From Asaia krungthepensis NRIC 0535 (lineage in GTDB: Bacteria; Pseudomonadota; Alphaproteobacteria; Acetobacterales; Acetobacteraceae): a stretch of DNA of 64,000 bases. Of the stretch, positions 34,734 to 43,079 are shown piece by piece (position 1 is the first letter of the stretch; the number at the start of each line of letters is the position of its first letter). Position numbers and translations under genes: made by a program. The stretch is taken from assembly GCF_025995175.1 (NCBI RefSeq), contig NZ_BAPV01000020.1, positions 62,001 through 126,000 of the forward strand. Direction: 5' to 3'. The notes under the pieces are model-generated. The model did not search any database, was not told where the DNA came from, and saw only the letters and a program-made list of their open reading frames with translations.

Positions 34734-35966
34734 ATGGACAGCAATAATCCTGGATCAGACCCTGCATCGGCAGATATCGACGCATGGGATGAACTCAGGT
34801 CCGACGAGACACCTCGTCAGGATGAGGCTGCTCCGTCGCCTGCCGCTGCAGATACGCTCTCCGGACTCGACACGCTCACCGAGCAGGATTTCGCCCATGA
34901 CGGGCAGGCAATCGAGTTCTATCGCCAGAATGGCTGCAAGACGGTCATGCATGCCTTCACCCTGGCGAACATCATGCATACGAGCTTTCGCGTTCAGGAG
35001 GCCTCGCGCTTCTATCGCGTCGCCTTCGATCTGCATTCCAAGAGCCATGGCGAATATCCACTGGCTCAGTCCCTGTTGCAGGCACGCCTTCTCTGTCTGA
35101 TGAAGGCCGGTCAGGAACTGCCCGCGCATGAAGTCGACGAGCTGCGCGCCCTGTGCATTCCTCATGCCAATTTCATCGAGAGCGTTCACAAGGCCTGGCG
35201 TCAGGGCGACCCCACAGGGGCGATGCGTCTGACGGCGAATGCTTTCGAGGAATTCCACACAGGCGAGGAAATCGACTCCCTGTATCTCGGCTTCGCTCTG
35301 CAGGCCCATTTCCCGTTCACCAAGGGGTCGGCCGATCATCGGGTGATTCCGAACAAGCTGTTCCTTTACTGGGACAAGAATCCCCCCGAGGAGATCCGCC
35401 GGAACTTCGATTATCACCGCCAGATCTCGGGTCTGGACGTCAAGATTTTCGATAAGCCTGAGGCTGAGCAGTGGCTTTATGATGTTTACGGTGTCGAGGC
35501 GCGCTCGCTCTTCCTCGGTGCCCGTCATCCCGCCGAAGCCGCCGATATTCTGCGTGTACATGTGATCCAGGCGCTCGGCGGCTGGTGGCTCGATGCCGAT
35601 ATCCAGATCCGTGACCAGCAGGCGATTGACTTCATTCTGGACCGTCATGAACAGAATGTCCTGTTCCTGACCCATAATAACGTGGTCCATAACGATTTCT
35701 TCGGATCGGTGCCACAGAGCCCGCTGCTGAGCGAATGCCTGCTCAATATCTATCGCAACTGCTATATCCATCCCGGTCTTTTCATCGCCTACAAGACCGG
35801 ACCGGGCGTGTTCAATCGTGCGCTCAATCGTCTGATCCATCGCGATGTCTCGGGAATTTCTCCCCTGGCCCCGACCAGCATTCACGATCATCATGTGTTC
35901 AGCCGACTGATCGAGGAATTCGATACCCCCTACAAGCATCAGACGCCGCACTGGCAAGCCGTCTGA
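34734..35966 (+). CDS. Glycosyltransferase with DXD sugar-binding motif (Gly_transf_sug/TcdA-TcdB type fold)
   Basis: A 410-residue soluble protein with no signal peptide. Residues 1-60 are acidic and disordered-looking. Residues 65-200 are helical without an assigned fold. The C-terminal half has IPNKLFLYWDKNPPEEI, then ARHPAEAADILRVHVIQALGG and WWLDADIQI with DXD at residues 287-289, the sugar-nucleotide and metal site of the family that includes capsular polymer synthesis and glucosylating toxins. The neighbours give no polysaccharide operon. The upstream AT-rich gap and the lack of partners hint at a separate acquisition. The substrate is unknown. Confidence 0.82.
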   Translation: MDSNNPGSDPASADIDAWDELRSDETPRQDEAAPSPAAADTLSGLDTLTEQDFAHDGQAIEFYRQNGCKTVMHAFTLANIMHTSFRVQEASRFYRVAFDLHSKSHGEYPLAQSLLQARLLCLMKAGQELPAHEVDELRALCIPHANFIESVHKAWRQGDPTGAMRLTANAFEEFHTGEEIDSLYLGFALQAHFPFTKGSADHRVIPNKLFLYWDKNPPEEIRRNFDYHRQISGLDVKIFDKPEAEQWLYDVYGVEARSLFLGARHPAEAADILRVHVIQALGGWWLDADIQIRDQQAIDFILDRHEQNVLFLTHNNVVHNDFFGSVPQSPLLSECLLNIYRNCYIHPGLFIAYKTGPGVFNRALNRLIHRDVSGISPLAPTSIHDHHVFSRLIEEFDTPYKHQTPHWQAV

Positions 35967-35973
35967 CTGAGCC

Positions 35974-35997
35974 CCCGTTTCGCCAATGCGAAACGGG
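35974..35997 (+). terminator. Perfect 10-bp hairpin after the glycosyltransferase gene
   Basis: CCCGTTTCGC (35974-35983) pairs with GCGAAACGGG (35988-35997) around the loop CAAT, 8 bp after the stop. No T-run follows, so it may be a terminator of the non-canonical kind or an RNA-stabilising hairpin. Confidence 0.5.
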
Positions 35998-36227
35998 CCT
36001 CCCATCGCCCAGAGATAGTCGGGCCAAGACCTTTTCCCGTTATGGTCTACCTTGTGATTCCGGAACCGATGCATGGTTCGGGATCGCACCCCAACATCGC
36101 CCTTTTCTCTCTCCCGCCTTGGCGTGCTCTTCCTGCGCATGAATCAAGATGTGAGCCTCGTGTTCATGCTGTGGACGCCTGGCAGCGGAAAAGCGGCTTG
36201 TGTAATGGGATCGAAAATGAAACGATT

Positions 36228-36252
36228 GACAGAAGTATTTTTTCCTTCTGTC
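36228..36252. promoter_or_regulatory. Inverted repeat before the M1 peptidase gene
   Basis: GACAGAAG (36228-36235) and CTTCTGTC (36245-36252) form an 8-bp palindrome with a 9-nt AT-rich centre, 18 bp before the start codon. TTGACA overlaps the first arm (36226-36231). It could be an operator over a promoter. The rest of the 300-bp gap (35998-36227) has no supported gene. Confidence 0.35.
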
Positions 36253-36269
36253 TCTGAGGCCGCCTGCCC

Positions 36270-38321
36270 ATGCGTTCGTTTTTCCCTTTTCTCGGCCTGG
36301 CGTTATGTCTGACGCCGGCTTTTGCAGCGCGACCGGCACCCAGCCAGTCGATGCCCCTTGCCATGAGACCCGTTTTCGACACGCTTGTTCTGCCTGACGC
36401 CGCCAATATCTGGCGCAGCGGTTCGGGTCGCCCCGGCCCCGCCTATTGGCAGAATCGCGCTGATTACCGCATCGAGTCCCGCATCGACCCGGACAAGGCG
36501 GTACTGAGCGGCACCGAAACCATCACCTATACGAATAACAGCCCCGATGCGCTGGATGTGCTCTGGCTCCAGCTCGACCAGAACATGTACCGCAAGGATT
36601 CCCGCTCCTGGATCGCCTATCCCGACTGGCACCCGGCCAGTTCGGAGGGCTTCGTAATCGAGCGCGTGACCCTCGAAGAAGGCGGCAAGGAGCATCCTGT
36701 GCCCTTCCGTATCGACGATACCCGTATGCAGGTCAGTCTTCCTTCCCCCCTTGCCGGATCCGGCCATGGGCTGAAACTGCATGTCACCTGGCATCATCAG
36801 ATCCCGGGGCTATGGGGAGGCCGTACGGCGGTAACGCCGGTCAAGGACGGCAAGATCTACGAGATTGCCCAATGGTATCCGCGCATGAGCGTTTATGACG
36901 ATCTGCGCGGCTGGGACACGCTGCCGTATCTGGGCCAGGAATTCTATCTGGAATACGGTACGACCGATTACGCCGTGACCGTCCCCTGGAATTTCACGGT
37001 CGTGGGCTCAGGCGCTCTCGTCAACCCTCAGGATGTGCTGAGTGCGACAGAACGTGCTCGCCTTGCCGAGGCCTCCAGAAGCGACAAGCGTGTTCTCATC
37101 CGGACCCCTGAAGACGTGCTCGATCCGGCCAGCCATCTGGCGCGCTCGGGTGAAAAGACATGGCGCTTTCATATGGAAAACACGCGCGATGTCGCTTTTG
37201 CGGCCTCGCCGGTTTTCGTCTGGGATGCGGCCAGGCTCGATCTGCCTGCTCTGCCCGCCGCCAAGGGCCAAAAGCCCCAGCCACGTCTGGCCATGTCGGT
37301 CTATCCGCGTGAGGGTGCTGGCCCGCAGGCCTGGGACCGCTCCACCGAGTATGTGAAACACGCCATCGAGTATTTCTCGTCGCAATGGTACCCTTATCCT
37401 TGGCCGAACGCCGTCAATCTCGGCGGCCATGGGGCGGGCATGGAATATCCTGGCATTGTCTTCGACGGATGGCAGGACAAGAACGACATGCTGTTCTGGA
37501 TCACTACCCACGAACTCGGTCATGGGTGGTTCCCCATGATCGTGGGGAGCAATGAGCGTCGTCACGCCTTCATGGATGAGGGGTTCAATACCTTCATCGA
37601 CGCCTACGCCTCGCAGCATTTCAACCACGGGGAATATGCCCCCAAGAAGGACGCCGAATTCGCCCCCGAGACCGGTGACCCGGCAAAGGATATCGTCCCG
37701 GTGCTCACCGCCGCCGATGCCCCGAGCCTGATGATGCCCTCGGAACTCGTACCCGAGAAATATCGTCACAAGGTGACCTATTTCAAAGGCGCCTACGGGC
37801 TCATGCTGCTTCGGGAAAAAATTCTCGGGCCTGATCGCTTCGACGCGGCCTTTCGCGCCTATATCCGGGCCTGGGCCTTCAAGCATCCTACCCCGTCCGA
37901 TTTCTTCCGCTTCATGTCCAGCGAGGCAGGCGAGGATCTGACATGGTTCTGGCGCGGCTGGTATTTCGAGAACTGGTGGCCCCAATACCGTCTGGACGGC
38001 ATGACCCATAGCGCCCCAAAGCCTGAACAGGGTCAGCCAGCTTCAACGGCCGCCGGGACAGGCGCAGGCAATACCATCGCGATCGGAGTACGCAATGAAG
38101 GCAAGCTGCTCCTGCCTGTTGTGCTGCGTGTGACATGGCAGGACGGCACCAAGGCGGAGCGCGTCATTCCAACTGAAGCCTGGGCGCTCCATGATCGTCT
38201 GAGCCTGAGCTTTCCTGAGCATGGACCCGTCAAATCGGTCGTGCTCGACCCCGATCAGGGTCTGCCGGTTCCCGATCGCAGTGCGATGACGCTGACTCCA
38301 CCAGAGCCTGCCCACCCCTGA
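36270..38321 (+). CDS. Secreted M1 family metallopeptidase
   Basis: A 683-residue zinc aminopeptidase-type protein. A signal peptide (residues 1-19, cleaved after AFA) indicates a periplasmic enzyme. The M1 N-terminal domain is followed by the exopeptidase motif GGHGAGMEYPG, the zinc site HELGH (H414, H418) with E437 in MDEGFNTF, exactly 18 residues after H418, and the YFKGAYGLMLL segment with the catalytic Tyr. The tail region after about residue 595 is Pro/Gly-rich, then a beta domain. M1 enzymes release N-terminal residues from peptides. Confidence 0.93.
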   Translation: MRSFFPFLGLALCLTPAFAARPAPSQSMPLAMRPVFDTLVLPDAANIWRSGSGRPGPAYWQNRADYRIESRIDPDKAVLSGTETITYTNNSPDALDVLWLQLDQNMYRKDSRSWIAYPDWHPASSEGFVIERVTLEEGGKEHPVPFRIDDTRMQVSLPSPLAGSGHGLKLHVTWHHQIPGLWGGRTAVTPVKDGKIYEIAQWYPRMSVYDDLRGWDTLPYLGQEFYLEYGTTDYAVTVPWNFTVVGSGALVNPQDVLSATERARLAEASRSDKRVLIRTPEDVLDPASHLARSGEKTWRFHMENTRDVAFAASPVFVWDAARLDLPALPAAKGQKPQPRLAMSVYPREGAGPQAWDRSTEYVKHAIEYFSSQWYPYPWPNAVNLGGHGAGMEYPGIVFDGWQDKNDMLFWITTHELGHGWFPMIVGSNERRHAFMDEGFNTFIDAYASQHFNHGEYAPKKDAEFAPETGDPAKDIVPVLTAADAPSLMMPSELVPEKYRHKVTYFKGAYGLMLLREKILGPDRFDAAFRAYIRAWAFKHPTPSDFFRFMSSEAGEDLTWFWRGWYFENWWPQYRLDGMTHSAPKPEQGQPASTAAGTGAGNTIAIGVRNEGKLLLPVVLRVTWQDGTKAERVIPTEAWALHDRLSLSFPEHGPVKSVVLDPDQGLPVPDRSAMTLTPPEPAHP

Positions 38322-38343
38322 TCGGCGAGACCCTTCATACCCT

Positions 38344-38377
38344 GCACGGGCGCGTTTTTCGGGCGCCTTGCCCGTGC
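38344..38377 (+). terminator. Stem-loop downstream of the M1 peptidase gene
   Basis: GCACGGGC (38344-38351) pairs with GCCCGTGC (38370-38377). The 18-nt loop carries TTTTT and a smaller GGCGCC element. It lies between converging genes and could end transcription in both directions. Confidence 0.45.
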
Positions 38378-38405
38378 GCAAACATGGCCGGGAAGAATGG
38401 CGCGT

Positions 38406-38597
38406 CTAGCGCGCCATCCCCTCGCCCGTCTCGCCCCACAGGGCAGTCGATGCAAGAGCCTGGGCCTCGGGACGTTCGGACGTGTCGAACCCGAAAAAGC
38501 TTTGTGCCTCGGCCCAGATGGGCGACGGCTGGGTCGCATGGCTTTGGGCAAGAAGGCGAGCGAGATCGGCAGCGCCGGTCGACAGATATCTGATCAT
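38406..38597 (-). CDS. Small conserved protein of unknown function
   Basis: A 63-residue soluble protein (MIRYLSTGAADLARLLAQSH and later AEAQSFFGFDTSERP). It has GAGGGG 8 nt before the ATG at 38597, which supports translation. I do not recognise the family. It ends a minus-strand run of TSCPD protein, RidA and GNAT-like genes, 169 bp after the last of these, so membership of that unit is possible but not certain. Confidence 0.55.
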   Translation of the reverse strand: MIRYLSTGAADLARLLAQSHATQPSPIWAEAQSFFGFDTSERPEAQALASTALWGETGEGMAR

Positions 38598-38766
38598 GTG
38601 GTCTGACCCCTCACGATGGCGCCCTCTGCCACCAGGAGGGGCAGGATCGGGCACCTGAAAACAGCGATCCGGGATCCGACAGGCCCCCCGGAGAGACGCG
38701 TCAGCCTACAGGGCAAGCCCCGCACGATGACGACAGGGTCAGCCTATATGATAGTGAGAGTCGTTC

Positions 38767-39930
38767 TCAACAACTATTTTCATGACGATAGGGCGAGAGT
38801 TCTGCCAGCGCGTCCTTCTCTTCGAGAATGGCCGTGCGCTCATGGACGAGATAGGGCTCCACTGCCCTTGCAAGGGCAGGATCACGGATGAAATGCGCCG
38901 AATAGGTGAGGCTCGGCAGATAGCCGCGCTGGATCTTGTGCTCCCCCTGCGCCCCAGCCTCCACACGCGACAACCCCTGGGCGATGGCAAAGTCAATGGC
39001 CTGATAATAGCAAAGCTCGAAATGCAGGAATGGCCAGTCCCCCTCGCAGCCCCAGTTGCGCCCATAGAGCGTTTCGCGCCCCATCAGATTGAGCGCCGCC
39101 GCGACAGGTGCGCCCTCATGGAGCGCCTGCATCAGCACTACGCGATCACCCAGCCTCGTCGAAAGCCCGGTGAAAAAGGCGCGTGTCAGATAAGCCTGCC
39201 CCCATTTCCGGTCGATCGTCGCCTGATAGAAATCGTAGAAGCGGTCCCAGTCAAACGTGCTGATTTCGGCCCCGCGCAGCACCCTGAATTCCAGACCGCA
39301 GCCCTGAGCGTCACGCCTTTCCCGCCGTATGGCCTTGCGCTTGCGTGACGCCAGCGTGTCGAGAAACTGCTCGAAATTCGCGTAGCCCTGATTATGCCAG
39401 TGATATTGCAGCCCGATACGCGGCATCCAGCCATGTCCGGCGAGCGCTTCCTGCTCCTCCCGGGTACAGAAACTCATGTGGATGGAAGACAGGCCGAGTT
39501 CATCGCAGGCCTGGCGCAGCGCATCTCCGAAAACACTTCTGAGCCTGTCGGTATCGCCTCGCTCCGGATCGATAAGCAATCGCGACCCGCTGACCGGCGA
39601 GAAAGGCACGGCTATCTGGAGCTTCGGATAGTATTGCCCTCCAGCCTGCTCATAGGCGCGTGCCCAGCTCTGGTCGAACACATATTCGCCGTAGGAATGG
39701 CCCTTGAGAAAGAGGGGTGCTACAGCCACCAGCGCCTGACCGTCATGAAGCGCGGCATAGCGTGGCAGCCAGCCCGTACGGGCCCCGACCGAGCCACTCT
39801 CCTCAAGCACAAGAAAGAAGTCGTGGCTGAGGAACGGATTGTCATCGCCTGCGCAGCGATCCCAGGCGGGGGCGCCAATTTCGGTAATGGAAGCATGAAG
39901 CGTCAGGGACCAATCCGTCATGCGCAGCAT
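38767..39930 (-). CDS. GNAT-like/FemAB-related protein of the COG3146 (DUF482) family
   Basis: A 387-residue protein with tandem acetyltransferase-like folds. Family landmarks: DDNPFLSHDFFLVLEESGS, ALVAVAPLFLKGHSYGEYVFD, a Ser/Arg/Lys-rich ASRKRKAIRRERRDA, WGQAYLTRAFF, LYGRNWGCEGDWPFLHFELCYYQ and VEAGAQGEHKIQRGYLP. This group is annotated as GNAT family or peptidogalycan biosynthesis proteins with no proven reaction. The start at ATG 39930 has AGGGA 8 nt upstream. An upstream frame extends the protein by 28 residues without family character. Confidence 0.85.
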   Translation of the reverse strand: MLRMTDWSLTLHASITEIGAPAWDRCAGDDNPFLSHDFFLVLEESGSVGARTGWLPRYAALHDGQALVAVAPLFLKGHSYGEYVFDQSWARAYEQAGGQYYPKLQIAVPFSPVSGSRLLIDPERGDTDRLRSVFGDALRQACDELGLSSIHMSFCTREEQEALAGHGWMPRIGLQYHWHNQGYANFEQFLDTLASRKRKAIRRERRDAQGCGLEFRVLRGAEISTFDWDRFYDFYQATIDRKWGQAYLTRAFFTGLSTRLGDRVVLMQALHEGAPVAAALNLMGRETLYGRNWGCEGDWPFLHFELCYYQAIDFAIAQGLSRVEAGAQGEHKIQRGYLPSLTYSAHFIRDPALARAVEPYLVHERTAILEEKDALAELSPYRHENSC

Positions 39931-40098
39931 GTGGTTCGTCCCTGCACCCGGATCAACCGCCTGATCTGCACGGACGGATAAAATAGTCCCAGACCACTCA
40001 CCAGACTGCGCCATGCTGGGGACTGGAAATCCCGTGGAGCAGAGCGGTCGATAACACCCGGCTTGACCATGCGCTCACCGGGTGTGGAATGATGCTCG

Positions 40099-40563
40099 TC
40101 AGGCGATCTCGACCAGAGCCTCGACCTCGACCGGCGCATCGAGAGGCAGGGAAGGCACGCCGATGGTCGAGCGGGCATGACGACCGGCATCGCCGAAGAT
40201 CGCCACAGCCAGATCGGAAGCGCCATTCATCACTGTGGCATGCTGCGTGAAATCGGGCACGCAGGCAATAAAGCCGCCCAGCCGGACGATGCGCTTGACC
40301 CTGCCCAGATCACCCAGCTCAGCCTGAAGCTGCGCCACCACGTTCAGGAAACACAGCTCGGCGCATTCACGCCCCAGCTCCGGCGTGACATCCTCACCCA
40401 GCTTGCCTGTGGCCTTGAGAGTCCCGCCGGAGAGCGGCAACTGCCCGGAAACGACCAGGAGCGAGCCCGTGCGGGCAACCGCCACGTAAGTCGCCACGGG
40501 CGCGGCGGCCTTTGGCAGGAAAAGGCCGAGGGCGGCCAGGCGGTCTGTCGGTGTTTCTGACAT
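40099..40563 (-). CDS. RidA family protein (reactive imine/enamine deaminase)
   Basis: A 154-residue member of the RidA/YjgF/Rid family of the longer type, with a C-terminal domain of the chorismate-mutase fold. Landmarks are VATYVAVARTGSLLVVSGQLPL, ECAELCFLNVVAQLQAELGDL, and HARSTIGVPSLPLDAPVEVEAL with the conserved Arg of deaminating members. Rid proteins hydrolyse reactive enamines that arise from PLP enzymes. It lies 34 bp downstream of the TSCPD gene on the minus strand, and 168 bp upstream of the GNAT-like gene. Confidence 0.88.
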   Translation of the reverse strand: MSETPTDRLAALGLFLPKAAAPVATYVAVARTGSLLVVSGQLPLSGGTLKATGKLGEDVTPELGRECAELCFLNVVAQLQAELGDLGRVKRIVRLGGFIACVPDFTQHATVMNGASDLAVAIFGDAGRHARSTIGVPSLPLDAPVEVEALVEIA

Positions 40564-40597
40564 GGCAGGTTTCCTCCTTGCTGAAGGGCGATCCCCT

Positions 40598-42157
40598 TCA
40601 GCTGACGAGGCGCAGCTTTCCGCGCTCGCGAGGAGGGAGATCACCGGGAATGTCCAGCGGCAGCATCGGATCCTCTTCGATCACGTGAGGATCTTCCGGA
40701 GCGCTATCGGGCAGTCTCTTGCCCAGATAGCTATCAGACAGCGCCCTGAAGGCATAATCAAGCAGGGACGAGGCATAAGCCGCTACCGGATCTCCCTCGA
40801 CCGTACCCGCGGGCCCGAAACGCGTATGGGCAAACTGCTCCACATAGGCAGTCAGGGGCGCACCATGCTGCAAACCGATGGTCACCGCCTGGCCCACACT
40901 TTCGAGCAGCCCCCGCACCATGGCGCTCTCGCGCCCCGGCGTGAGCGAGACCTCACCCAGCGAGCCGTCTTCGTACTCGCCGGTCCTCAGATAGAGCCGG
41001 TGTCCACCAATCGAGCTGCGCTGCGTGAAACCGCCGTGGCGGGCGGGGAGTGGACGACGCACCCCACGCTCGAGCCGCGCACGCAGTGGCAGGGGCGAGG
41101 CCGGATCGGGGCGTGCCGGCATACGGTCCACAAATCCGGTCAGGGCGCGATGCATGAGCAGATGCGCGTCCGGTCCGGGTTGGGGCAGGGGATTTTCGCC
41201 CAGAACGGCAGAGGCCAGGGCTGCTTCCAGGCTCAGACCGCGATGCGCCAGTCGCGCCAGAGCACTGGCACGCAGGGTTCCATCGGCCTGGAGAGGCGAG
41301 AAGATCGGCGCAAGACCGCAGGCTTCGACGCCCAGCAGCGCATCGACGGGACCGGGAAGGGAAAAACCGGTCTCGACCAGCGCCCTGTTGGGCAGATCGG
41401 GAAGAGTGTCTTCCATCTCGTCGCGTATCTGCCGCCCCGTCACTTCCAGCCCGGCAATGGGGCAGGAAACGGGAGGCAATGGCACAGGTCCTGCACCTTG
41501 CCGGGCAAGAGAGGTTACGAGCCAGCTGAGATAGCAGGCGGCGTCGCGCCCTGTCTCGCTGTCGTAATCCAGCCCCATCTGCGCCAGACAGCTATCGAGA
41601 TTGGTCAGGAGAAGCGTGCCCGCCGGACCGCCCTGGTTTTCCTGCTCCTGCGTTGTCGCTGCCGGAGCATCGAAAAGCGGCAACTCGCCATTGAGCATGG
41701 GACCATTGATGGCATGAAGACGGCGCAGCGCCGCGCAGGCCAGCCTGACCAGCGCAACGAAGGCCTCGGCATCGAAATCGCCTTCCTGCACAAAGGCCGC
41801 CAGATTGAGCACGAACCCGGCCCGGCGATCGACCTGCCCTTGCCAAAGCGCCGCCATGGGAGCGATCCGGCGCGCAAGCAGGGCATCTGCCAGCGCCGGG
41901 ACCAGAACGGGCTTGCTCCCCCCCTTGCCACTTTCACCCGGCAGAGCCGGAAGATTACCCAGCCGATCGAGCCACCGTGCCGCCTCGGTCGACAGGCGCA
42001 GCGCACCGGTCGCCCCCGAGAGCTGCAGGAGCGCAATCGCCGCCTCGTCTTCCCAGCTTGCAGGAAGGGTTACGGTGCGCAGGGCGAGATCGTCCGGATC
42101 GGCAGCGACATGCGCAATGCGCATACGCACCCCGTTCCACTGGAGAAGCGTTGTCAT
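40598..42157 (-). CDS. TSCPD domain protein related to the C-terminus of class II (B12-dependent) ribonucleotide reductase
   Basis: A 519-residue protein. The C-terminal region (about residues 375-480) matches the TSCPD domain of NrdJ-type reductase: SSIGGHRLYLRTGEYEDG, LGEVSLTPGRESAMVRGLLE, GLQHGAPLTAYVEQFAHTRF and SLLDYAFRALSDSYLG. The rest is Ala/Leu-rich and resembles a decayed reductase barrel, with no visible radical-site Cys motifs. So a catalytic role is unlikely; a regulatory or remnant role is plausible. It heads a minus-strand unit with RidA downstream. Confidence 0.75.
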   Translation of the reverse strand: MTTLLQWNGVRMRIAHVAADPDDLALRTVTLPASWEDEAAIALLQLSGATGALRLSTEAARWLDRLGNLPALPGESGKGGSKPVLVPALADALLARRIAPMAALWQGQVDRRAGFVLNLAAFVQEGDFDAEAFVALVRLACAALRRLHAINGPMLNGELPLFDAPAATTQEQENQGGPAGTLLLTNLDSCLAQMGLDYDSETGRDAACYLSWLVTSLARQGAGPVPLPPVSCPIAGLEVTGRQIRDEMEDTLPDLPNRALVETGFSLPGPVDALLGVEACGLAPIFSPLQADGTLRASALARLAHRGLSLEAALASAVLGENPLPQPGPDAHLLMHRALTGFVDRMPARPDPASPLPLRARLERGVRRPLPARHGGFTQRSSIGGHRLYLRTGEYEDGSLGEVSLTPGRESAMVRGLLESVGQAVTIGLQHGAPLTAYVEQFAHTRFGPAGTVEGDPVAAYASSLLDYAFRALSDSYLGKRLPDSAPEDPHVIEEDPMLPLDIPGDLPPRERGKLRLVS

Positions 42158-42375
42158 ACCCTGAATCTAGGCATCGACTCGACGCGCGCAAAGGGTGTTT
42201 CCGACCGTCTCACGGGGGATAATGGTCCGCATAATGGGGATATGGTGGATAACATTCCCACACCCGTTTCAGGCGGGGTGATGGACGATGGAAGACGAAG
42301 CCTGTAGGACGGAAAACTGAGTATGTGTTCTGGTTCATCCTGTCCGGGGCCAAAGCCTGTGAGTACCCAAAACCC

Positions 42376-42876
42376 ATGACTGCGCTGTCTGGCACGCGAC
42401 CCCGTCGCGACATTCTCGAGCTGACGACCGGTTTTCTGGTTCTCGCGGCGCTCGCCGCCCTCCTTGCGCTTGCTGTTCTGGGGCGCAGTCATGGCGGTGC
42501 CGAGGGCTATACCCTGCGCGCCGTGTTCAGTCAGATCGACGGGCTCTCCGTCGGGTCCGATGTCCGTCTTGCAGGCATCACGGTCGGTCATGTCACTTCC
42601 GAAAAAGTGGACCCGAAGAATTTCCGGGCAGAGGTCACGTTCACCGTACGTGACGGGATCGCGCTCCCTACGGACAGCGCTGCCATCGTGACCTCCGACA
42701 GCCTTTTGGGCGGCAAGTATATTGCCCTGTCACCGGGCGGCGACGAAAAGAACCTGACCCCCGGTGCAGTCGTAGCGCAGACCCAGGGTGCGATCAGTCT
42801 TGAGCAGCTTCTGAGCAAGTTCATCTTCTCGGTCACGGACTCGCTGGACAAGAGCCGCAAGGCCGCCACCCCATGA
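42376..42876 (+). CDS. MlaD family protein (outer membrane lipid asymmetry, MCE domain)
   Basis: A 166-residue protein with an N-terminal membrane anchor (about residues 14-36) and one MCE domain: YTLRAVFSQIDGLSVGSDVRLAGITVGHV, split here by naming two parts, FSQIDGLSVGSDV and GITVGHV. The following PTDSAAIVTSDSLLGGKYIA is typical of MlaD. MlaD hexamers carry phospholipids between membranes with the MlaFEB transporter. The transporter genes are not adjacent. The next gene overlaps by ATGA, so three genes form a coupled operon. Confidence 0.9.
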   Translation: MTALSGTRPRRDILELTTGFLVLAALAALLALAVLGRSHGGAEGYTLRAVFSQIDGLSVGSDVRLAGITVGHVTSEKVDPKNFRAEVTFTVRDGIALPTDSAAIVTSDSLLGGKYIALSPGGDEKNLTPGAVVAQTQGAISLEQLLSKFIFSVTDSLDKSRKAATP

Positions 42877-43079
42877 GCGACCTGACGCGCTGGACCGATC
42901 GCAATGGCGAGCCCATCGCCTGTGTCGAGAAGCTCAAAGTGCTTCGCGAAAACGAGGCCGAGCTGCGCCAGACGCTTCAGGACATGTTCGAAGACGCCCT
43001 GCTGATGGGCGTGGCCCCTGACTCCATGCGCCATCATCTTGTCGAAATGATCGGCTCGCTGCAGGAGCTGACACCATGA
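42873..43079 (+). CDS. Conserved small protein of the mlaD-DUF2155 operon
   Basis: A 68-residue soluble helical protein (ENEAELRQTLQDMFEDALLM is the clearest helix) of unknown function. The ATG overlaps the mlaD stop by ATGA, and its own stop overlaps the next ATG, so translation is coupled on both sides. No signal peptide. The tight overlaps argue that it is a real gene with a linked role in the envelope, though no family is recognised. Confidence 0.75.
   Translation: MSDLTRWTDRNGEPIACVEKLKVLRENEAELRQTLQDMFEDALLMGVAPDSMRHHLVEMIGSLQELTP

Noticed and set aside
36040-36339. Small open frames in the gap before the M1 peptidase
   Set aside because: They overlap each other on both strands, lack ribosome-binding sites and have no protein family character.
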